Below are positions 35,740 to 46,437 of a stretch of 64,000 nucleotides of DNA, one piece after another. This DNA is from Labrenzia sp. DG1229 (GTDB taxonomy: Bacteria; Pseudomonadota; Alphaproteobacteria; Rhizobiales; Stappiaceae), in contig NZ_KI928935.1 in NCBI RefSeq assembly GCF_000521215.1, positions 60,080 through 124,079 on the forward strand, read 5' to 3'. The notes beneath the pieces were generated by a model that saw only the letters and a list, made by a program, of their open reading frames with translations, was not told where the DNA came from and searched no databases. Every line of letters starts with the position of its first letter. Within the stretch, counting starts at the first letter, position 1. Position numbers and translations under genes: made by a program.

Positions 35740-36759
35740 ATGAGTGTTCTTTCTCCCTCCAGCCCCAGCGACGAAGACCTCGCTGCCGTCGCCGAAAACG
35801 CAGAGCGCGCCGTCGCCCGCATCAGTGATGCAAAGGCAGATATCGCCCGCATCATTTTCGGTCAGGAGACGGTTGTCGAACAGTCACTGGTGACGATCCT
35901 GGCCGGCGGCCATGGTCTGCTGGTGGGTGTTCCCGGACTGGCGAAGACGAAACTCGTCGAAACTCTCGGTACTGTCCTGGGGCTTGATGCAAGACGCATC
36001 CAGTTCACGCCGGACCTGATGCCATCCGATATTCTGGGGGCTGAAGTCATGGAACAGAGTGCCGACGGCGGCCGTTCGTTCCGTTTCATACCGGGACCCG
36101 TGTTTTCGCAGCTTCTGATGGCCGATGAAATCAATCGTGCGAGTCCGCGAACGCAGTCCGCTCTTTTGCAGGCAATGCAGGAGTATCACATCACCGTCGC
36201 AGGCCACCCGTACGACCTGCCGCGCCCGTTTCACGTTCTCGCAACTCAGAACCCGCTCGAGCAGGAAGGAACCTATCCCCTGCCCGAAGCTCAGCTTGAC
36301 CGCTTCCTGATGCAGATAGACGTGCATTATCCCGACCTTGAAGCCGAACGCCGCATTCTTCTGGAAACGACAGGTGCGGAACAGGCCGAAGCCCGGGTCG
36401 CGATGAATGCCGAAGAGCTGATGGACTACCAGCAATTGGTTCGCCGCATGCCGGTCGGCGAATCCGTGGTGGAAGCAATCCTGAAACTCGTTCGCTCGGC
36501 GCGCCCGGACGAAGGCTCGGCTGCCGGGGATGTCACGAAGCTGATCGCCTGGGGCCCGGGGCCGCGCGCAAGTCAGGCCCTTATGTTGACGGTACGTGCA
36601 CGCGCGTTGGTCGACGGGCGCCTCGCACCTTCGATTGACGATGTGCTTGCACTTGCAGAACCCGTATTGCAGCATCGGATGGCGTTGACATTTGCTGCCA
36701 GGGCTGACGGTCATACTGTGAGAGACGTCGTTCAGCGCGTCAAAGAGACAATCGCCTGA
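35740..36759 (+). CDS. MoxR-family AAA+ ATPase
   Basis: 339 residues. Walker A GVPGLAKTK, FTPDLMPSDILG, Walker B LLMADEINRASPRTQSALLQ, sensor 1 LATQNPLEQEGTYPLPEAQLD, and a C-terminal lid domain with GPGPRASQALML. MoxR proteins act as chaperone ATPases for VWA-domain partners. First gene of a four-gene plus-strand operon with a DUF58 protein and two large membrane proteins. Confidence 0.95.
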   Translation: MSVLSPSSPSDEDLAAVAENAERAVARISDAKADIARIIFGQETVVEQSLVTILAGGHGLLVGVPGLAKTKLVETLGTVLGLDARRIQFTPDLMPSDILGAEVMEQSADGGRSFRFIPGPVFSQLLMADEINRASPRTQSALLQAMQEYHITVAGHPYDLPRPFHVLATQNPLEQEGTYPLPEAQLDRFLMQIDVHYPDLEAERRILLETTGAEQAEARVAMNAEELMDYQQLVRRMPVGESVVEAILKLVRSARPDEGSAAGDVTKLIAWGPGPRASQALMLTVRARALVDGRLAPSIDDVLALAEPVLQHRMALTFAARADGHTVRDVVQRVKETIA

Positions 36760-36790
36760 ATTCAAGTCTTTCGCAGGAGCCCGACGGTAA

Positions 36791-37714
36791 ATGGACCCCA
36801 GGAACACAACGGCAGGCATTGATCAGAATACTTGGCCGAACGTCATCGGCGAAGCAAGATCAGTCGCGGATGCACTGCCGGATCTCCTGGTTGAAGCCAG
36901 CCATGTCGCCAGCTCGATTATCGCTGGCTGGCATGGTCGGCGCCGGGCCGGTCCCGGCGAGAGTTTCTGGCAATTCCGTCCATTCAACATGGGTGAGCCG
37001 GCAAAACGCATCGACTGGCGGCGTTCCGCGCGCGACGACCATCTTTATGTCCGCGAGCGCGAATGGGAAGCCGCACATACCGTGTGGCTCTGGGCTGATC
37101 TCTCGCCATCCATGGTGTTCCGGTCGCAATTGTCCGAAGTGACCAAACGGGACCGCTCTATTGTCCTGATGCTCGCTCTCGCTGACATGCTGGCGGAGAC
37201 CGGAGAACGGATAGGTCTTCCGGGCCTGACCCGCCCGTTTTCGGACCGGCGGGCGGCCGAGCGCCTTGCAGATGCCCTGGCGCATCTTTCGAAACCCGTC
37301 GCCTTGCCGGATACGATTTCCGTGAAAAGATTTGCGGACGTGGTGCTGGTCTCCGATTTCCTCGACCCCCTGGAGGAGATTGCGGCATGGGTCGCCCGGG
37401 TCGCGAGCACGGGTGCCAAGGGTCACCTCGTGCAGGTTCTCGACCCGATCGAGGAGACATTTCCGTTCGACGGTCGCATCGAATTCACCGACCCCGAACT
37501 GGGCACGCGAATAACCGCCGGCCGTGCGGAAAACTGGCAGGAGGACTATCACCACAAGCTGGAAGCTCACCGTGCCGAGGTCAGGGACATGGCGCGCCGC
37601 GCCGGATGGACCTATGTGCTGCATCATACCGACCGCCCGGCCTCCGAACCGCTTCTGGTCCTGCACAGTGCCCTTTCAGGGGCGCTCGATGTCATGAACA
37701 AGGGGGGCCTCTGA
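36791..37714 (+). CDS. DUF58 protein
   Basis: 307 residues, 31 bases after the MoxR gene. The DUF58 core motif FRPFNMGEPAKRIDWRRSAR (about 55-75) and YVREREWEAAHTVWLWADLS, where the last part is the start of a VWA-like fold (DLSPS as a metal site). Soluble; no membrane segment, unlike many DUF58 members. Predicted client of the MoxR ATPase. Confidence 0.93.
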   Translation: MDPRNTTAGIDQNTWPNVIGEARSVADALPDLLVEASHVASSIIAGWHGRRRAGPGESFWQFRPFNMGEPAKRIDWRRSARDDHLYVREREWEAAHTVWLWADLSPSMVFRSQLSEVTKRDRSIVLMLALADMLAETGERIGLPGLTRPFSDRRAAERLADALAHLSKPVALPDTISVKRFADVVLVSDFLDPLEEIAAWVARVASTGAKGHLVQVLDPIEETFPFDGRIEFTDPELGTRITAGRAENWQEDYHHKLEAHRAEVRDMARRAGWTYVLHHTDRPASEPLLVLHSALSGALDVMNKGGL

Positions 37715-37718
37715 CCCG

Positions 37719-40538
37719 ATGTTTGCAGGCCTCCCCCTGACGTTCACCGCTCCGTGGATCCTGACTGCACTGGCACTTCTGCCGGTCATCTGGTGGCTGT
37801 TGCGGCTGACACCGCCACGGCCGCGGGAAATTGCCTTTCCGCCCATGAGGCTGCTTCTGGACATCGATCAGCATGAGGAAACACCGCAGCGCAGTCCCTG
37901 GTGGCTGACCTTGTTGCGTCTCTTGTTGGCTGCCATCCTGATATTTGCCTTGGCCGGACCTGTCTGGCGCACAACGGAACCGGTCGACACAGGCCAAGGC
38001 GTGCTTTGGCTTCTTGTCGACAACGGCTGGACTTCGGCAAAAAGCTGGGAAGCCCAGTCCGGGGCAGCCGAACAATTGCTGACCACCGCCGAACAGTCAG
38101 GGCAGCCGGTGCTGTTCGCCGCGACGGCTGAAGGTCCTTCCCAGAGCCTTGTTCCCGAATCGGCGACGACGGCGCTGGAAAAGCTTCGTGCCCTGGAACC
38201 CCGCCCCTATCCACCGCAGCGCAGCGAACTCAGCATCGGATTGCGCAAGGCTGCCCAGGAAACACTTCCCGGCGCAATTGTCTGGTTATCGGACAACACG
38301 CACACGGAAGGTGCCTTCCTGACGGACCTGGCTGCAATGACGGGCGAAGTTCCGATCACCGTTCTTGCAGGCCTTGATACGCCGCTGGGATTGAAGGACC
38401 TGAAAAACGATGCGGATGCCCTCTCCCTTACCGTTGTGAGACATCCCGACCAGAAACTTGGAACGGCAAAGGTTCAGGCGCTGGATCTGAAAGGTCTCGT
38501 GCTGGGAGATGTTCAGGCGAGCTTCGATGCCGGCAACCCGGAAACGACGGCTCGTTTCGAGTTGCCGAGTGAGTTGCGAAACGATATCGCCCGCGTCGAG
38601 ATCGCCGGGGAAGCAGCCGCAGGGGCCGTCCAGCTCGTTGACGACAGCTGGCGACGACGCACTGTTGGCCTCATATCCGGCCAGTCACGCGATCTGGACC
38701 AGCCGCTTCTGTCCCCGGTCTACTATCTCGAGCGAGCACTGCTGCCGTTTTCCGATATTCGCCAGCCAAAGGACGGAGACATTGCTCTTGCAGTACCGGC
38801 ACTGATCGATCAGGGGATCTCTGTTCTGGTGCTAGCAGATGTCGGTCGTTTGCCGGACACGACGACAGAAGAGTTGCGGGAATGGGTTGAAAACGGCGGC
38901 ACGCTCGTGCGTTTTGCAGGTCCGCGCACGGCCGGTGGCAGCGATGATCTGATCCCCGTGCGCCTCCGTGACGGAGATCGTTCGCTCGGGGGCTCACTGT
39001 CCTGGAAACAGCCGCAGCACCTTGCCGATTTTCCCGACGATTCACCATTTGCCGGGCTCAGGATTCCCGCAGAAGTCACAGTGAACCGACAGGTACTGGC
39101 CGAACCGACCTCCGATCTGCCTGAGCGGACCTGGGCGATGCTTGAAGACGGCACGCCTCTTGTCACGGCTGCGTCACTCGGCGCTGGAAGCGTGGTCCTT
39201 TTCCACGTGACGGCAGACAGTTCCTGGTCGAACCTGCCGCTTTCGGGCGTATTCCTGAACATGCTGCGCAGGATCCTGGCTGTATCCAATGTTGCTGCGG
39301 CATCGGAAACTGCGGATGACAGCACCTCGTCGGCCAGCGTGTTGCCGCCTTTGCGCCTTCTTGACGGCTATGGCCGCTTCGGCGCTCCGCCGGTGGAAGT
39401 CACGCCCGTGAACGCTTCAGATTTCCGCGAGGCGGCAGCCAGCCGCAGAACACCGCCAGGCCTTTATGGCACCGAGGACGGGTTCCGGGCACTGAATCTG
39501 ATGCAGGCTGACGATGCGCTACTGCCACTCGACCTGACGGCATTGGGTTCAAGAGCGACCCTGACCGCTTATCCGGCATCCGACCCGATTGACTTGAGGG
39601 CATTCTTTTTCACGCTTGCCTTCCTGCTTCTCGTTGCCGACGCGATTGCCGTCTTCCTGCTGGCCGGTGGCTTGAGCCGGATCAACCTTCGCAGCCGAAC
39701 AGCGGGCATGGCGGCATTACTGGCATTGTCCATGTTGGGATTATCTGTATTCACACCGGGTCAGGTTGTGGCTCAATCGACGTCGGACGAACTGCGTGCG
39801 CTCGAATCGACCCTGGAAACGCGCCTTGCCTACGTCGTCACTGGTAACCCGGAGATCGACGACGCCAGTGCGGCTGGGCTTTCAGGCCTCACGCGTTTCC
39901 TCGCCGAGAGGACAGCACTCGAACCCGGAGCGCCCATCGGGATCGATCTGGCAGCCGATGAACTGGCTTTTTACTCGCTGCTCTATTGGCCGATCGACCC
40001 GGCCGCGGATAAACCCAACGACCAGACAATCGCACGTATCGACACATTCATGCGCAACGGCGGCACCATACTGTTCGATACGAGAGACCACATCAACGCC
40101 GCCGCAAGCGGATTTTCCTCGACACCGGCGACACTGAAACTGCGCGAAATTCTGGAAGACCTCGACGTGCCGCCGCTGCAACCCGTCCCGCCCGATCATG
40201 TCCTGACCAAGGCGTTCTACCTTCTCGACAGCTTCCCGGGACGCTATTCCGGAAGCCCTCTCTGGGTGGAAAGCCTTGAAGAGATAACTGCCCGGGGTGA
40301 TCGTCCGGTTCGAGCTGGCGACGGCGTTTCGCCGATCATGATCACCGGCAATGATTTCGCCTCCGCATGGGCGATTTCCGAAGACGGCGAGTTCATGTAT
40401 CCGACTGTGCCGAACAACCCGGTCCAGCGGGATTATGCCTTTCGCTCGGGAGTTAACATCGTCATGTACAGTCTGACCGGCAACTACAAGGCTGATCAGG
40501 TGCATATTCCCGCCCTTCTCGAACGGTTGGGGCAATAG
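37719..40538 (+). CDS. BatA-N/DUF4159 membrane protein
   Basis: 939 residues. The N-terminal 90 residues match the aerotolerance BatA N-terminal region (TAPWILTALALLPVIWWLLR, second helix LTLLRLLLAAILIFALAGPV). A central VWA-like and glutamine-amidotransferase-like part follows, two helices near 625-680, then a C-terminal DUF4159 domain (ELAFYSLLYWPIDP, NGGTILFDTRDH, HVLTKAFYLLDSFPG, YPTVPNNPVQRDYAFR). Starts 4 bases after the DUF58 stop. Likely a membrane scaffold of the MoxR system. Confidence 0.92.
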   Translation: MFAGLPLTFTAPWILTALALLPVIWWLLRLTPPRPREIAFPPMRLLLDIDQHEETPQRSPWWLTLLRLLLAAILIFALAGPVWRTTEPVDTGQGVLWLLVDNGWTSAKSWEAQSGAAEQLLTTAEQSGQPVLFAATAEGPSQSLVPESATTALEKLRALEPRPYPPQRSELSIGLRKAAQETLPGAIVWLSDNTHTEGAFLTDLAAMTGEVPITVLAGLDTPLGLKDLKNDADALSLTVVRHPDQKLGTAKVQALDLKGLVLGDVQASFDAGNPETTARFELPSELRNDIARVEIAGEAAAGAVQLVDDSWRRRTVGLISGQSRDLDQPLLSPVYYLERALLPFSDIRQPKDGDIALAVPALIDQGISVLVLADVGRLPDTTTEELREWVENGGTLVRFAGPRTAGGSDDLIPVRLRDGDRSLGGSLSWKQPQHLADFPDDSPFAGLRIPAEVTVNRQVLAEPTSDLPERTWAMLEDGTPLVTAASLGAGSVVLFHVTADSSWSNLPLSGVFLNMLRRILAVSNVAAASETADDSTSSASVLPPLRLLDGYGRFGAPPVEVTPVNASDFREAAASRRTPPGLYGTEDGFRALNLMQADDALLPLDLTALGSRATLTAYPASDPIDLRAFFFTLAFLLLVADAIAVFLLAGGLSRINLRSRTAGMAALLALSMLGLSVFTPGQVVAQSTSDELRALESTLETRLAYVVTGNPEIDDASAAGLSGLTRFLAERTALEPGAPIGIDLAADELAFYSLLYWPIDPAADKPNDQTIARIDTFMRNGGTILFDTRDHINAAASGFSSTPATLKLREILEDLDVPPLQPVPPDHVLTKAFYLLDSFPGRYSGSPLWVESLEEITARGDRPVRAGDGVSPIMITGNDFASAWAISEDGEFMYPTVPNNPVQRDYAFRSGVNIVMYSLTGNYKADQVHIPALLERLGQ

Positions 40539-40546
40539 GAGCGCTG

Positions 40547-42622
40547 ATGGTCTGGTCACTTTCCTTCGACCCGTTGCTTCCCTTCTGGGCGCTGATCTCC
40601 GGTGCCGTTGTGGCGTTTCTGCTCGCCGGACTGTCCGGCTACCTCAACCTGCGTGGTTGGGCGCTCAGGGCGCTGACCATGGCCTTGCTGCTGTTCGCCC
40701 TGGCCAATCCTGCCGTTGAACGCGAGGACCGGGAGCCTCTTTCGAGCGTCGTGGCGCTTGTAATTGACAAGAGCCAGAGCCAGCGCCTGGCCGACCGGGA
40801 AGCGACGACCGGAGAAGTTGCGGCCGAGATACAGAGCCGTGTCGAAGCACTGAAAGGGTTCGACCTTCGTGTTCTCGAGGCCCGCAATTCGGGTTCAGGC
40901 AACGGCACGGAAGTCTTCCAGACGCTTGCCAATGGCCTTGCCGACGTCCCTCCCGAGCGTGTCGGTGGCGCGATCATCATAACGGACGGCCAGATACACG
41001 ACGTTCCAGAGAGTGCTGGCGCGCTTGGCTTCGACGCACCGGTTCACGGTGTGATCACCGGTGCGCCGGAGGAACGGGATCGGCGGATTGTGCTCGACAA
41101 GGCACCAAGATTTGGCCTGGTCGGTTCGGAGCAGACTGTGAGCCTGACGGTGGTTGACCAGGGTCAGGGCACAGGTCCGGGAGATCAGGTCCTGCTGACC
41201 GTCAAACGTGACGGCAACGTCATCAGCGAGCGCACGGCGCGCACCGGTGAGAAGATCGACATTCCCGTCGAGATTGCCCATGGTGGTGACAACATCTTCG
41301 AATTCGAAGCCGAACCTCTCGGCGACGAACTGACCAACCTGAACAACCGCGCGGTGGTGACCATTGATGGTATCCGCGAGAACCTGCGCGTGCTGCTGGT
41401 ATCCGGGTCACCTCATTCGGGCGAGCGTACCTGGCGCAACCTGCTGAAGTCCGATGCCTCGGTCGACCTGGTTCATTTCACCATTTTGCGCCCCCCGGAA
41501 AAACAGGACGGCACGCCGATCAACCAGTTGTCGCTGATCGCCTTTCCGACACGTGAACTCTTTTCCGTCAAGATCGATGAGTTCGACCTGATCATTTTCG
41601 ACCGCTATGTCCGGCGCGGCGTGCTGCCGATGCTCTATTTCGACAACATTGCCCGATATGTGCAAAATGGGGGCGCTGTTCTGCTGGCGGGCGGTCCGGA
41701 CTATGCGGAGGCAGGCAGTCTTTATCGGACCCCGCTTGCACCCATTCTGCCTGCAAGCCCGACCGGTGGAATACTGGAAGAACCTTTCTATGCAACCCTT
41801 GCCAGCCTCGGTGAACGTCACCCGGTAACGAGAGGCTTGCCCGGGTCCGAACAGGACCCGCCAGCCTGGAGCCGTTGGTTCCGTGCGGTTGATACCCAGC
41901 TTGATGCGGGGCATCAGCTGATGTCCGGACCGAGCGACTCGCCGCTTCTGGTTCTGAACCGCGAAGGCGAAGGCCGGGTTGCCATGCTTCTGTCGGACCA
42001 TGTCTGGCTCTGGGCACGTGGCTTTGAAGGCGGCGGACCGCACGTACCGCTGCTCCGCCGGCTCGCGCACTGGCTGATGCAGGAGCCTGATCTCGAAGAA
42101 GAGGCATTGAACGTGTCCATTCGGGGGTCTGATCTCGTGATCGAACGTCAGACGCTTGGTGACACGATCGGCGAAGTCACCGTTACCACCCCGACCGGAG
42201 ACGCGGGCGAGGTCGCCATGACCGAGGAGGATCCGGGCCTGTGGCGCGGCATACAGCCAGCCACCGAAACCGGGCTGTTTTCGGTAACCGATGGAGAGAT
42301 GAGCGCGCTCATTCACGTCGGACCACAGAACCCGCGTGAATACACGGACGTGCTGTCGACGACGGAAGTCCTGTCCCCGATCAGCGAAGCGACTGGCGGC
42401 AGCACCGAGCGGCTGAGGGACGTGGGCGGCGACATGGATATCCCGCGCGTCGTCTCCATGCATCCATCGGCAAGTTATGCCGGCAACGGCTGGATCGGCC
42501 TGAAGGCAACAGAGGCCAGTGTCCTCAACGGCGTCGACCGCTATCCGCTGATGATCGGTCTGCTCGGACTTGCGCTACTGCTCGGCATGCTGTCTCTGAC
42601 CTGGTATCGCGAGGGACGGTAG
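40547..42622 (+). CDS. Membrane VWA/GATase-like protein of MoxR operon
   Basis: 691 residues. Two N-terminal helices (about 10-55), a VWA-like segment with metal motif VALVIDKSQSQRLAD (DxSxS) and IIITDGQIHD, Ig-like beta part (150-250), a class I amidotransferase-like domain (VLLVSGSPHSGERTWRNLLK, GAVLLAGGPDYAE), and a last helix near 670-688. The catalytic Cys of true amidotransferases is not evident. Eight bases after the DUF4159 gene; partner in the same complex is inferred. Confidence 0.88.
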   Translation: MVWSLSFDPLLPFWALISGAVVAFLLAGLSGYLNLRGWALRALTMALLLFALANPAVEREDREPLSSVVALVIDKSQSQRLADREATTGEVAAEIQSRVEALKGFDLRVLEARNSGSGNGTEVFQTLANGLADVPPERVGGAIIITDGQIHDVPESAGALGFDAPVHGVITGAPEERDRRIVLDKAPRFGLVGSEQTVSLTVVDQGQGTGPGDQVLLTVKRDGNVISERTARTGEKIDIPVEIAHGGDNIFEFEAEPLGDELTNLNNRAVVTIDGIRENLRVLLVSGSPHSGERTWRNLLKSDASVDLVHFTILRPPEKQDGTPINQLSLIAFPTRELFSVKIDEFDLIIFDRYVRRGVLPMLYFDNIARYVQNGGAVLLAGGPDYAEAGSLYRTPLAPILPASPTGGILEEPFYATLASLGERHPVTRGLPGSEQDPPAWSRWFRAVDTQLDAGHQLMSGPSDSPLLVLNREGEGRVAMLLSDHVWLWARGFEGGGPHVPLLRRLAHWLMQEPDLEEEALNVSIRGSDLVIERQTLGDTIGEVTVTTPTGDAGEVAMTEEDPGLWRGIQPATETGLFSVTDGEMSALIHVGPQNPREYTDVLSTTEVLSPISEATGGSTERLRDVGGDMDIPRVVSMHPSASYAGNGWIGLKATEASVLNGVDRYPLMIGLLGLALLLGMLSLTWYREGR

Positions 42623-42827
42623 GCGTCCGGAATCCATCGACCGGATATTTGCCGGGACTTGTTCACTGTGAAAGACTGAAGTGAAAACCCGGATTTTCAC
42701 CCCTCAGTATCCGGGAGATCCTGGCGACGCGTGTTTTACCGCGAATTTCCTCACCGGAAAGGTCGGCTGCAGGTCCTCGATCTTCTGTCGTGCCGCAGAA
42801 GTTTGAAAACATTGGTCGCAGCGGCGT

Positions 42828-45209
42828 CTAGTGCGATTTGGCATCCCTGTTCAGGAATTCGGACAAGTCGTCGATGCCCATGGGTTTGGCGAGCGCGAAC
42901 CCCTGGGCGAAATCGCAATTCATCGCGGCAAGGCGCTCGACCTGTTCCAGGGTGTCTGCACCTTCTGCAATGATGGGTATTCCAAGGGAATGTCCCATAC
43001 CTATGATGGAATGCACCAGGCGTTCGAAGACATTGCCCTGCTCCACCCCGGACACCAGGTTTCGGTCGATCTTGATGTGCGATGGCTCAACGTTCATCAG
43101 CCCCAGGACAGATGCGTTTGCAACGCCGAAGTCGTCCAGATCAAGAAGAAAACCGGCTTCTCTGATCTGTTCCAGGGTCGCGGCAAGCTGGTCATCCAGA
43201 TTGTCCAGCGCCATCGTTTCGACCAGTTCGAAGCGCAGTTCAAAAGGCAGATCTCCAAGTGTTTGAAGTGAGCTCACAAAATCCGGAGCCTGCAGCCTTT
43301 CCTCGGATATATTGACGGCGAGCGAAGGAATGGCGATGCCTGCCTGACTGAGACCGCATAACAGTTTGGCGGACCTTTTCAACATCATCGCGTCGATGTC
43401 GGCGAGGAACTTGAGCTCCCTGGCGGTTTCCAGAAAATCTTTCGGTGTCAGAAGCCCCTTTTCGGGATGTTTCCATCGCACCAGCGCCTCGACCCCGGAA
43501 AGGGATCTGTCTGGCAACCGGAATTGTGGTTGGAAAAACGGCAGGAACTGGCCGGTTTCCAACCCGGCTTCGATCTCCCGGCCGAGCTCGCGTTCATGCA
43601 GCACCGCCGTCATCAACGCTGGCGTATAAGCAACGAAACGGTCTTTGCCTGCCTTCTTTGCATCATACATGGCAAGGTCAGCGGCTTTCATGAGACCTGC
43701 ACGATCCTTGCCGTCGCTCGGAAAATGCGCGATGCCGACGCTTGCGCCGATCGTCGCCTTTGCCACATCGACTACGATCGGTTCCCTGATACGCTCAACG
43801 ATTTGCTTCGCCTGCGCGGAAATTTGATCCTGTTTTGCAGACGGGACCCAGATCGCAAACTCATCCCCACCGACGCGCGTGACGAACGGATGCAACCAGG
43901 AATTTGAAGCCTCCTGACCAGGAGTTCCGCTTTTCGGGTCTGCCGGCTTGCGGATACTCAGGACATCGCAAAGACGCGCTCCGACCACTTCGAGCACCTT
44001 GTCTCCAACATCATGCCCATACATGTCGTTTACGGATTTGAACCCGTCCAGGTCGATCAGCATGAGTGCACCGGCGTGTTCTGCGAAAATGGCATCATCC
44101 AATTGCTGATGAAGAAAGGTCCTGTTGCCGAGACCCGTGACAAGATCCTGATAGGCAAGCGCGTTGATGGTGGACATGTTCTCCCGCAGGCGAAAGACCA
44201 TCTCGCGGAAACGCTTGCTCAACTCATTGAACTCAACCGGCAGAAAGCGGCTCCCGCCCTGCAACTCCGGCAGGGTCAGTTCACCATCGGCGATCCTCGA
44301 CGAGGCCCGCGTTATCTGCTCGAGCGGCCGGACAACGCGCAGCGAGACAAGCAGCGCCAACGCCAGGGCAAAAGCCACACCGATTATCAGAACGATGATG
44401 CCCGACTGCCGGGCGGCATCCGCCTTTTCATACAATTCCTTGATCGGTTGCGGGATCATGACACCCCAGCCAACGGGATCGACGAATGTGAAGCCGGCGA
44501 TCATGTCACCCTTGAGCGCAGGGGAATAGAAAATCTCGACACCTGTTTCGCGCGCCATCATCCGCTTGACGGCTGAAATCTGCGACATGTCCTTACGCGA
44601 GGCAACCCAATCCTCGAGCGGATGAGAGAGCGCGCGTCCGTATTGGTCGACAATTGCCGCATGCCCGCGCACGCCAAACGCAATCGCCTCGCCAAGTTCT
44701 TGGAAATACGTCGTCCGGACGGCACCGACCGCCAGGGAATCGTCCAGGCGCTTGACCATGTGAAGCACATTCTCCCCATCCCCCGTCTGCACAACGGGAC
44801 CGAACGCGACGCCATCGGGCACCACAAGCGACTCGAGGCGAGCGAGTTCTGTTTCGGGAATCTGTTCCGGACAGGGTGCGGATGCCGATGCGAGCGTCTG
44901 GGTGACCAGGCCAGTTTCCCAGTCCGCGATACACACATGGCGAAAACTGAGATTGTCGAGGACCCTGACCATCGATTGGGCTTCCGACCAGGTCTCCGGG
45001 GAGTCGAGCAACAGATCGAACGTCGTCACAAGATCACGGTAATATCTTTCCAGCGCGGCAGCCAGATTTCGTGCCAGCAGCAGGTGCCGCTCGTGAACTT
45101 CATCAAGCTCGTCCTCCAGTACTTCCGAATGCGGCCACGCCTGAAACAAAAGTAACGGTGTTACCGACAGGAAAAGGAACAACGTCAACAAAAAATATCT
45201 GAGTTTCAT
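42828..45209 (-). CDS. Membrane GGDEF-EAL protein with Cache-like sensor
   Basis: 793 residues from the ATG at 45209 (signal-like MKLRYFLLTLFLFLSVTPLL); a GTG at 45245 adds 12 residues. Residues 30-275 are periplasmic and Cache-like, then a helix (about 285-305), HAMP (RVVRPLEQITRASSRIADGE), GGDEF with intact TRVGGDEF and DLDGFKSVNDMYGHDVGD, and EAL with GVEALVRWKHPEKG, DLDDFGVANAS and KIDRNLVSG. Both catalytic halves keep key residues, so it may both make and break cyclic-di-GMP. Faces the MoxR operon tail to tail. Confidence 0.94.
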   Translation of the reverse strand: MKLRYFLLTLFLFLSVTPLLLFQAWPHSEVLEDELDEVHERHLLLARNLAAALERYYRDLVTTFDLLLDSPETWSEAQSMVRVLDNLSFRHVCIADWETGLVTQTLASASAPCPEQIPETELARLESLVVPDGVAFGPVVQTGDGENVLHMVKRLDDSLAVGAVRTTYFQELGEAIAFGVRGHAAIVDQYGRALSHPLEDWVASRKDMSQISAVKRMMARETGVEIFYSPALKGDMIAGFTFVDPVGWGVMIPQPIKELYEKADAARQSGIIVLIIGVAFALALALLVSLRVVRPLEQITRASSRIADGELTLPELQGGSRFLPVEFNELSKRFREMVFRLRENMSTINALAYQDLVTGLGNRTFLHQQLDDAIFAEHAGALMLIDLDGFKSVNDMYGHDVGDKVLEVVGARLCDVLSIRKPADPKSGTPGQEASNSWLHPFVTRVGGDEFAIWVPSAKQDQISAQAKQIVERIREPIVVDVAKATIGASVGIAHFPSDGKDRAGLMKAADLAMYDAKKAGKDRFVAYTPALMTAVLHERELGREIEAGLETGQFLPFFQPQFRLPDRSLSGVEALVRWKHPEKGLLTPKDFLETARELKFLADIDAMMLKRSAKLLCGLSQAGIAIPSLAVNISEERLQAPDFVSSLQTLGDLPFELRFELVETMALDNLDDQLAATLEQIREAGFLLDLDDFGVANASVLGLMNVEPSHIKIDRNLVSGVEQGNVFERLVHSIIGMGHSLGIPIIAEGADTLEQVERLAAMNCDFAQGFALAKPMGIDDLSEFLNRDAKSH

Positions 45210-45464
45210 AGGCCAAAGACCCTTACTCGTAGCTGGATCAGCCACTGTTGCTGAGCACTTCTTAATTCAAAACAAAGAGATCTTTTCTCAAACAAAATTT
45301 ATTGTGAAGATACGCATATTTAACAATATTACGAAAGATCAACATGCATGCTGGCGCGGAGCCGGAAACTTGAACCGACTGAGAGCCTGAGCGTGGAAAT
45401 TCTGACATCTTCTGCAAGGATGTTCCGATTGCATTTGGCGGGTTCCACCACCAGGAAACCGGTA

Positions 45465-46214
45465 CTACTGCGTCAACCGGATCGGGTTCTTTTCCGATGC
45501 AGCATTACTGCCCTTGATTGTGTGGGCGTCGAGCGCCGCCTGCAGACGATCCGTCAAGGAGGTGTCTGTTGCGCGGTTGCAGGCAAGTGACAGATCGACT
45601 TCCTCAACCGTGAATACGTTTTTTATCGAAACCCCCTGCTCCCCGGCAACGTATGGCGCCGACAGCAGACCGCCAAGCCAGAGCTGTGTACGGCCTTGCT
45701 TGAGCATATTCAGATTAAGGGCGTCATCGTCGACCAGAACGAGATTGGGATGTCCTGCCTTCCGGGCTGCCAATGTACTGGTCCAGCCACCGACAGTTCC
45801 CGTGGCGTAGGGGAAACTGTCTTCCATCTTGCTTAGCGAGATATCGCTTTCTTCAAGCGCGAAAAAGGCAAAGCCGTCAATCTGCAATGGACCGACCCAA
45901 TTGAAATCAGGCTCCCGCGCCGCAGTGCGCCACAAGGCCATGAAGCAGTGGTTCTTGTTGGTGTTCACCGCATTCAATCCGCGCCGGAACGGGCGTAAAT
46001 GGATCTTTAGCCGTATCCCGGCCCTGTCCGCCAGCGTTCTGACGAGCTCAGTCACGGAGCCTGCCGGCTCGCCATTGTCGCCAAGGTAGTAAAACGGTTT
46101 GTAGTCTTCGGTGTAGACAACAAGCTCAGGCTCTCTTGGCTCATCAGCAAGCGCGCCATACTGTGCCGCAAAATATAGTATAGAAAAAAATAATACATAA
46201 AAAATCAAGCGCAT
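45465..46214 (-). CDS. Periplasmic solute-binding (SBP_bac_3-like) protein
   Basis: 249 residues with signal peptide MRLIFYVLFFSILYFAAQYG (cleavage near ALA at 22-24). The mature part begins VVYTEDYKPFYYLGDNGEPA, GSVTELVRTLADRAGI, and has the two-lobe pattern LRPFRRGLNAVNT, GLLSAPYVAGEQ. No ABC permease is nearby, so it may be a stand-alone binding or sensory protein. The first 20 codons are AT-rich compared with neighbours. Confidence 0.82.
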   Translation of the reverse strand: MRLIFYVLFFSILYFAAQYGALADEPREPELVVYTEDYKPFYYLGDNGEPAGSVTELVRTLADRAGIRLKIHLRPFRRGLNAVNTNKNHCFMALWRTAAREPDFNWVGPLQIDGFAFFALEESDISLSKMEDSFPYATGTVGGWTSTLAARKAGHPNLVLVDDDALNLNMLKQGRTQLWLGGLLSAPYVAGEQGVSIKNVFTVEEVDLSLACNRATDTSLTDRLQAALDAHTIKGSNAASEKNPIRLTQ

Positions 46215-46437
46215 AGGAACTCCCAGATGCCGACTGCAGCTGTAATTCTTCGCGGATCTGCGGTCTATTTGCTTGGATAATAACTCATTATCTTGTTAAG
46301 AACAGCTTGTCTGTACTTCCAACACTCCAATCCAGCTCGTTCACACGGCTTGAGGTTACGCCGTATGCACTTGTTCCAGGATCTTGCTTCGCTGTAGACG
46401 GAATGCAAAACTTGAAACGACGACACAGCAATCCGCC

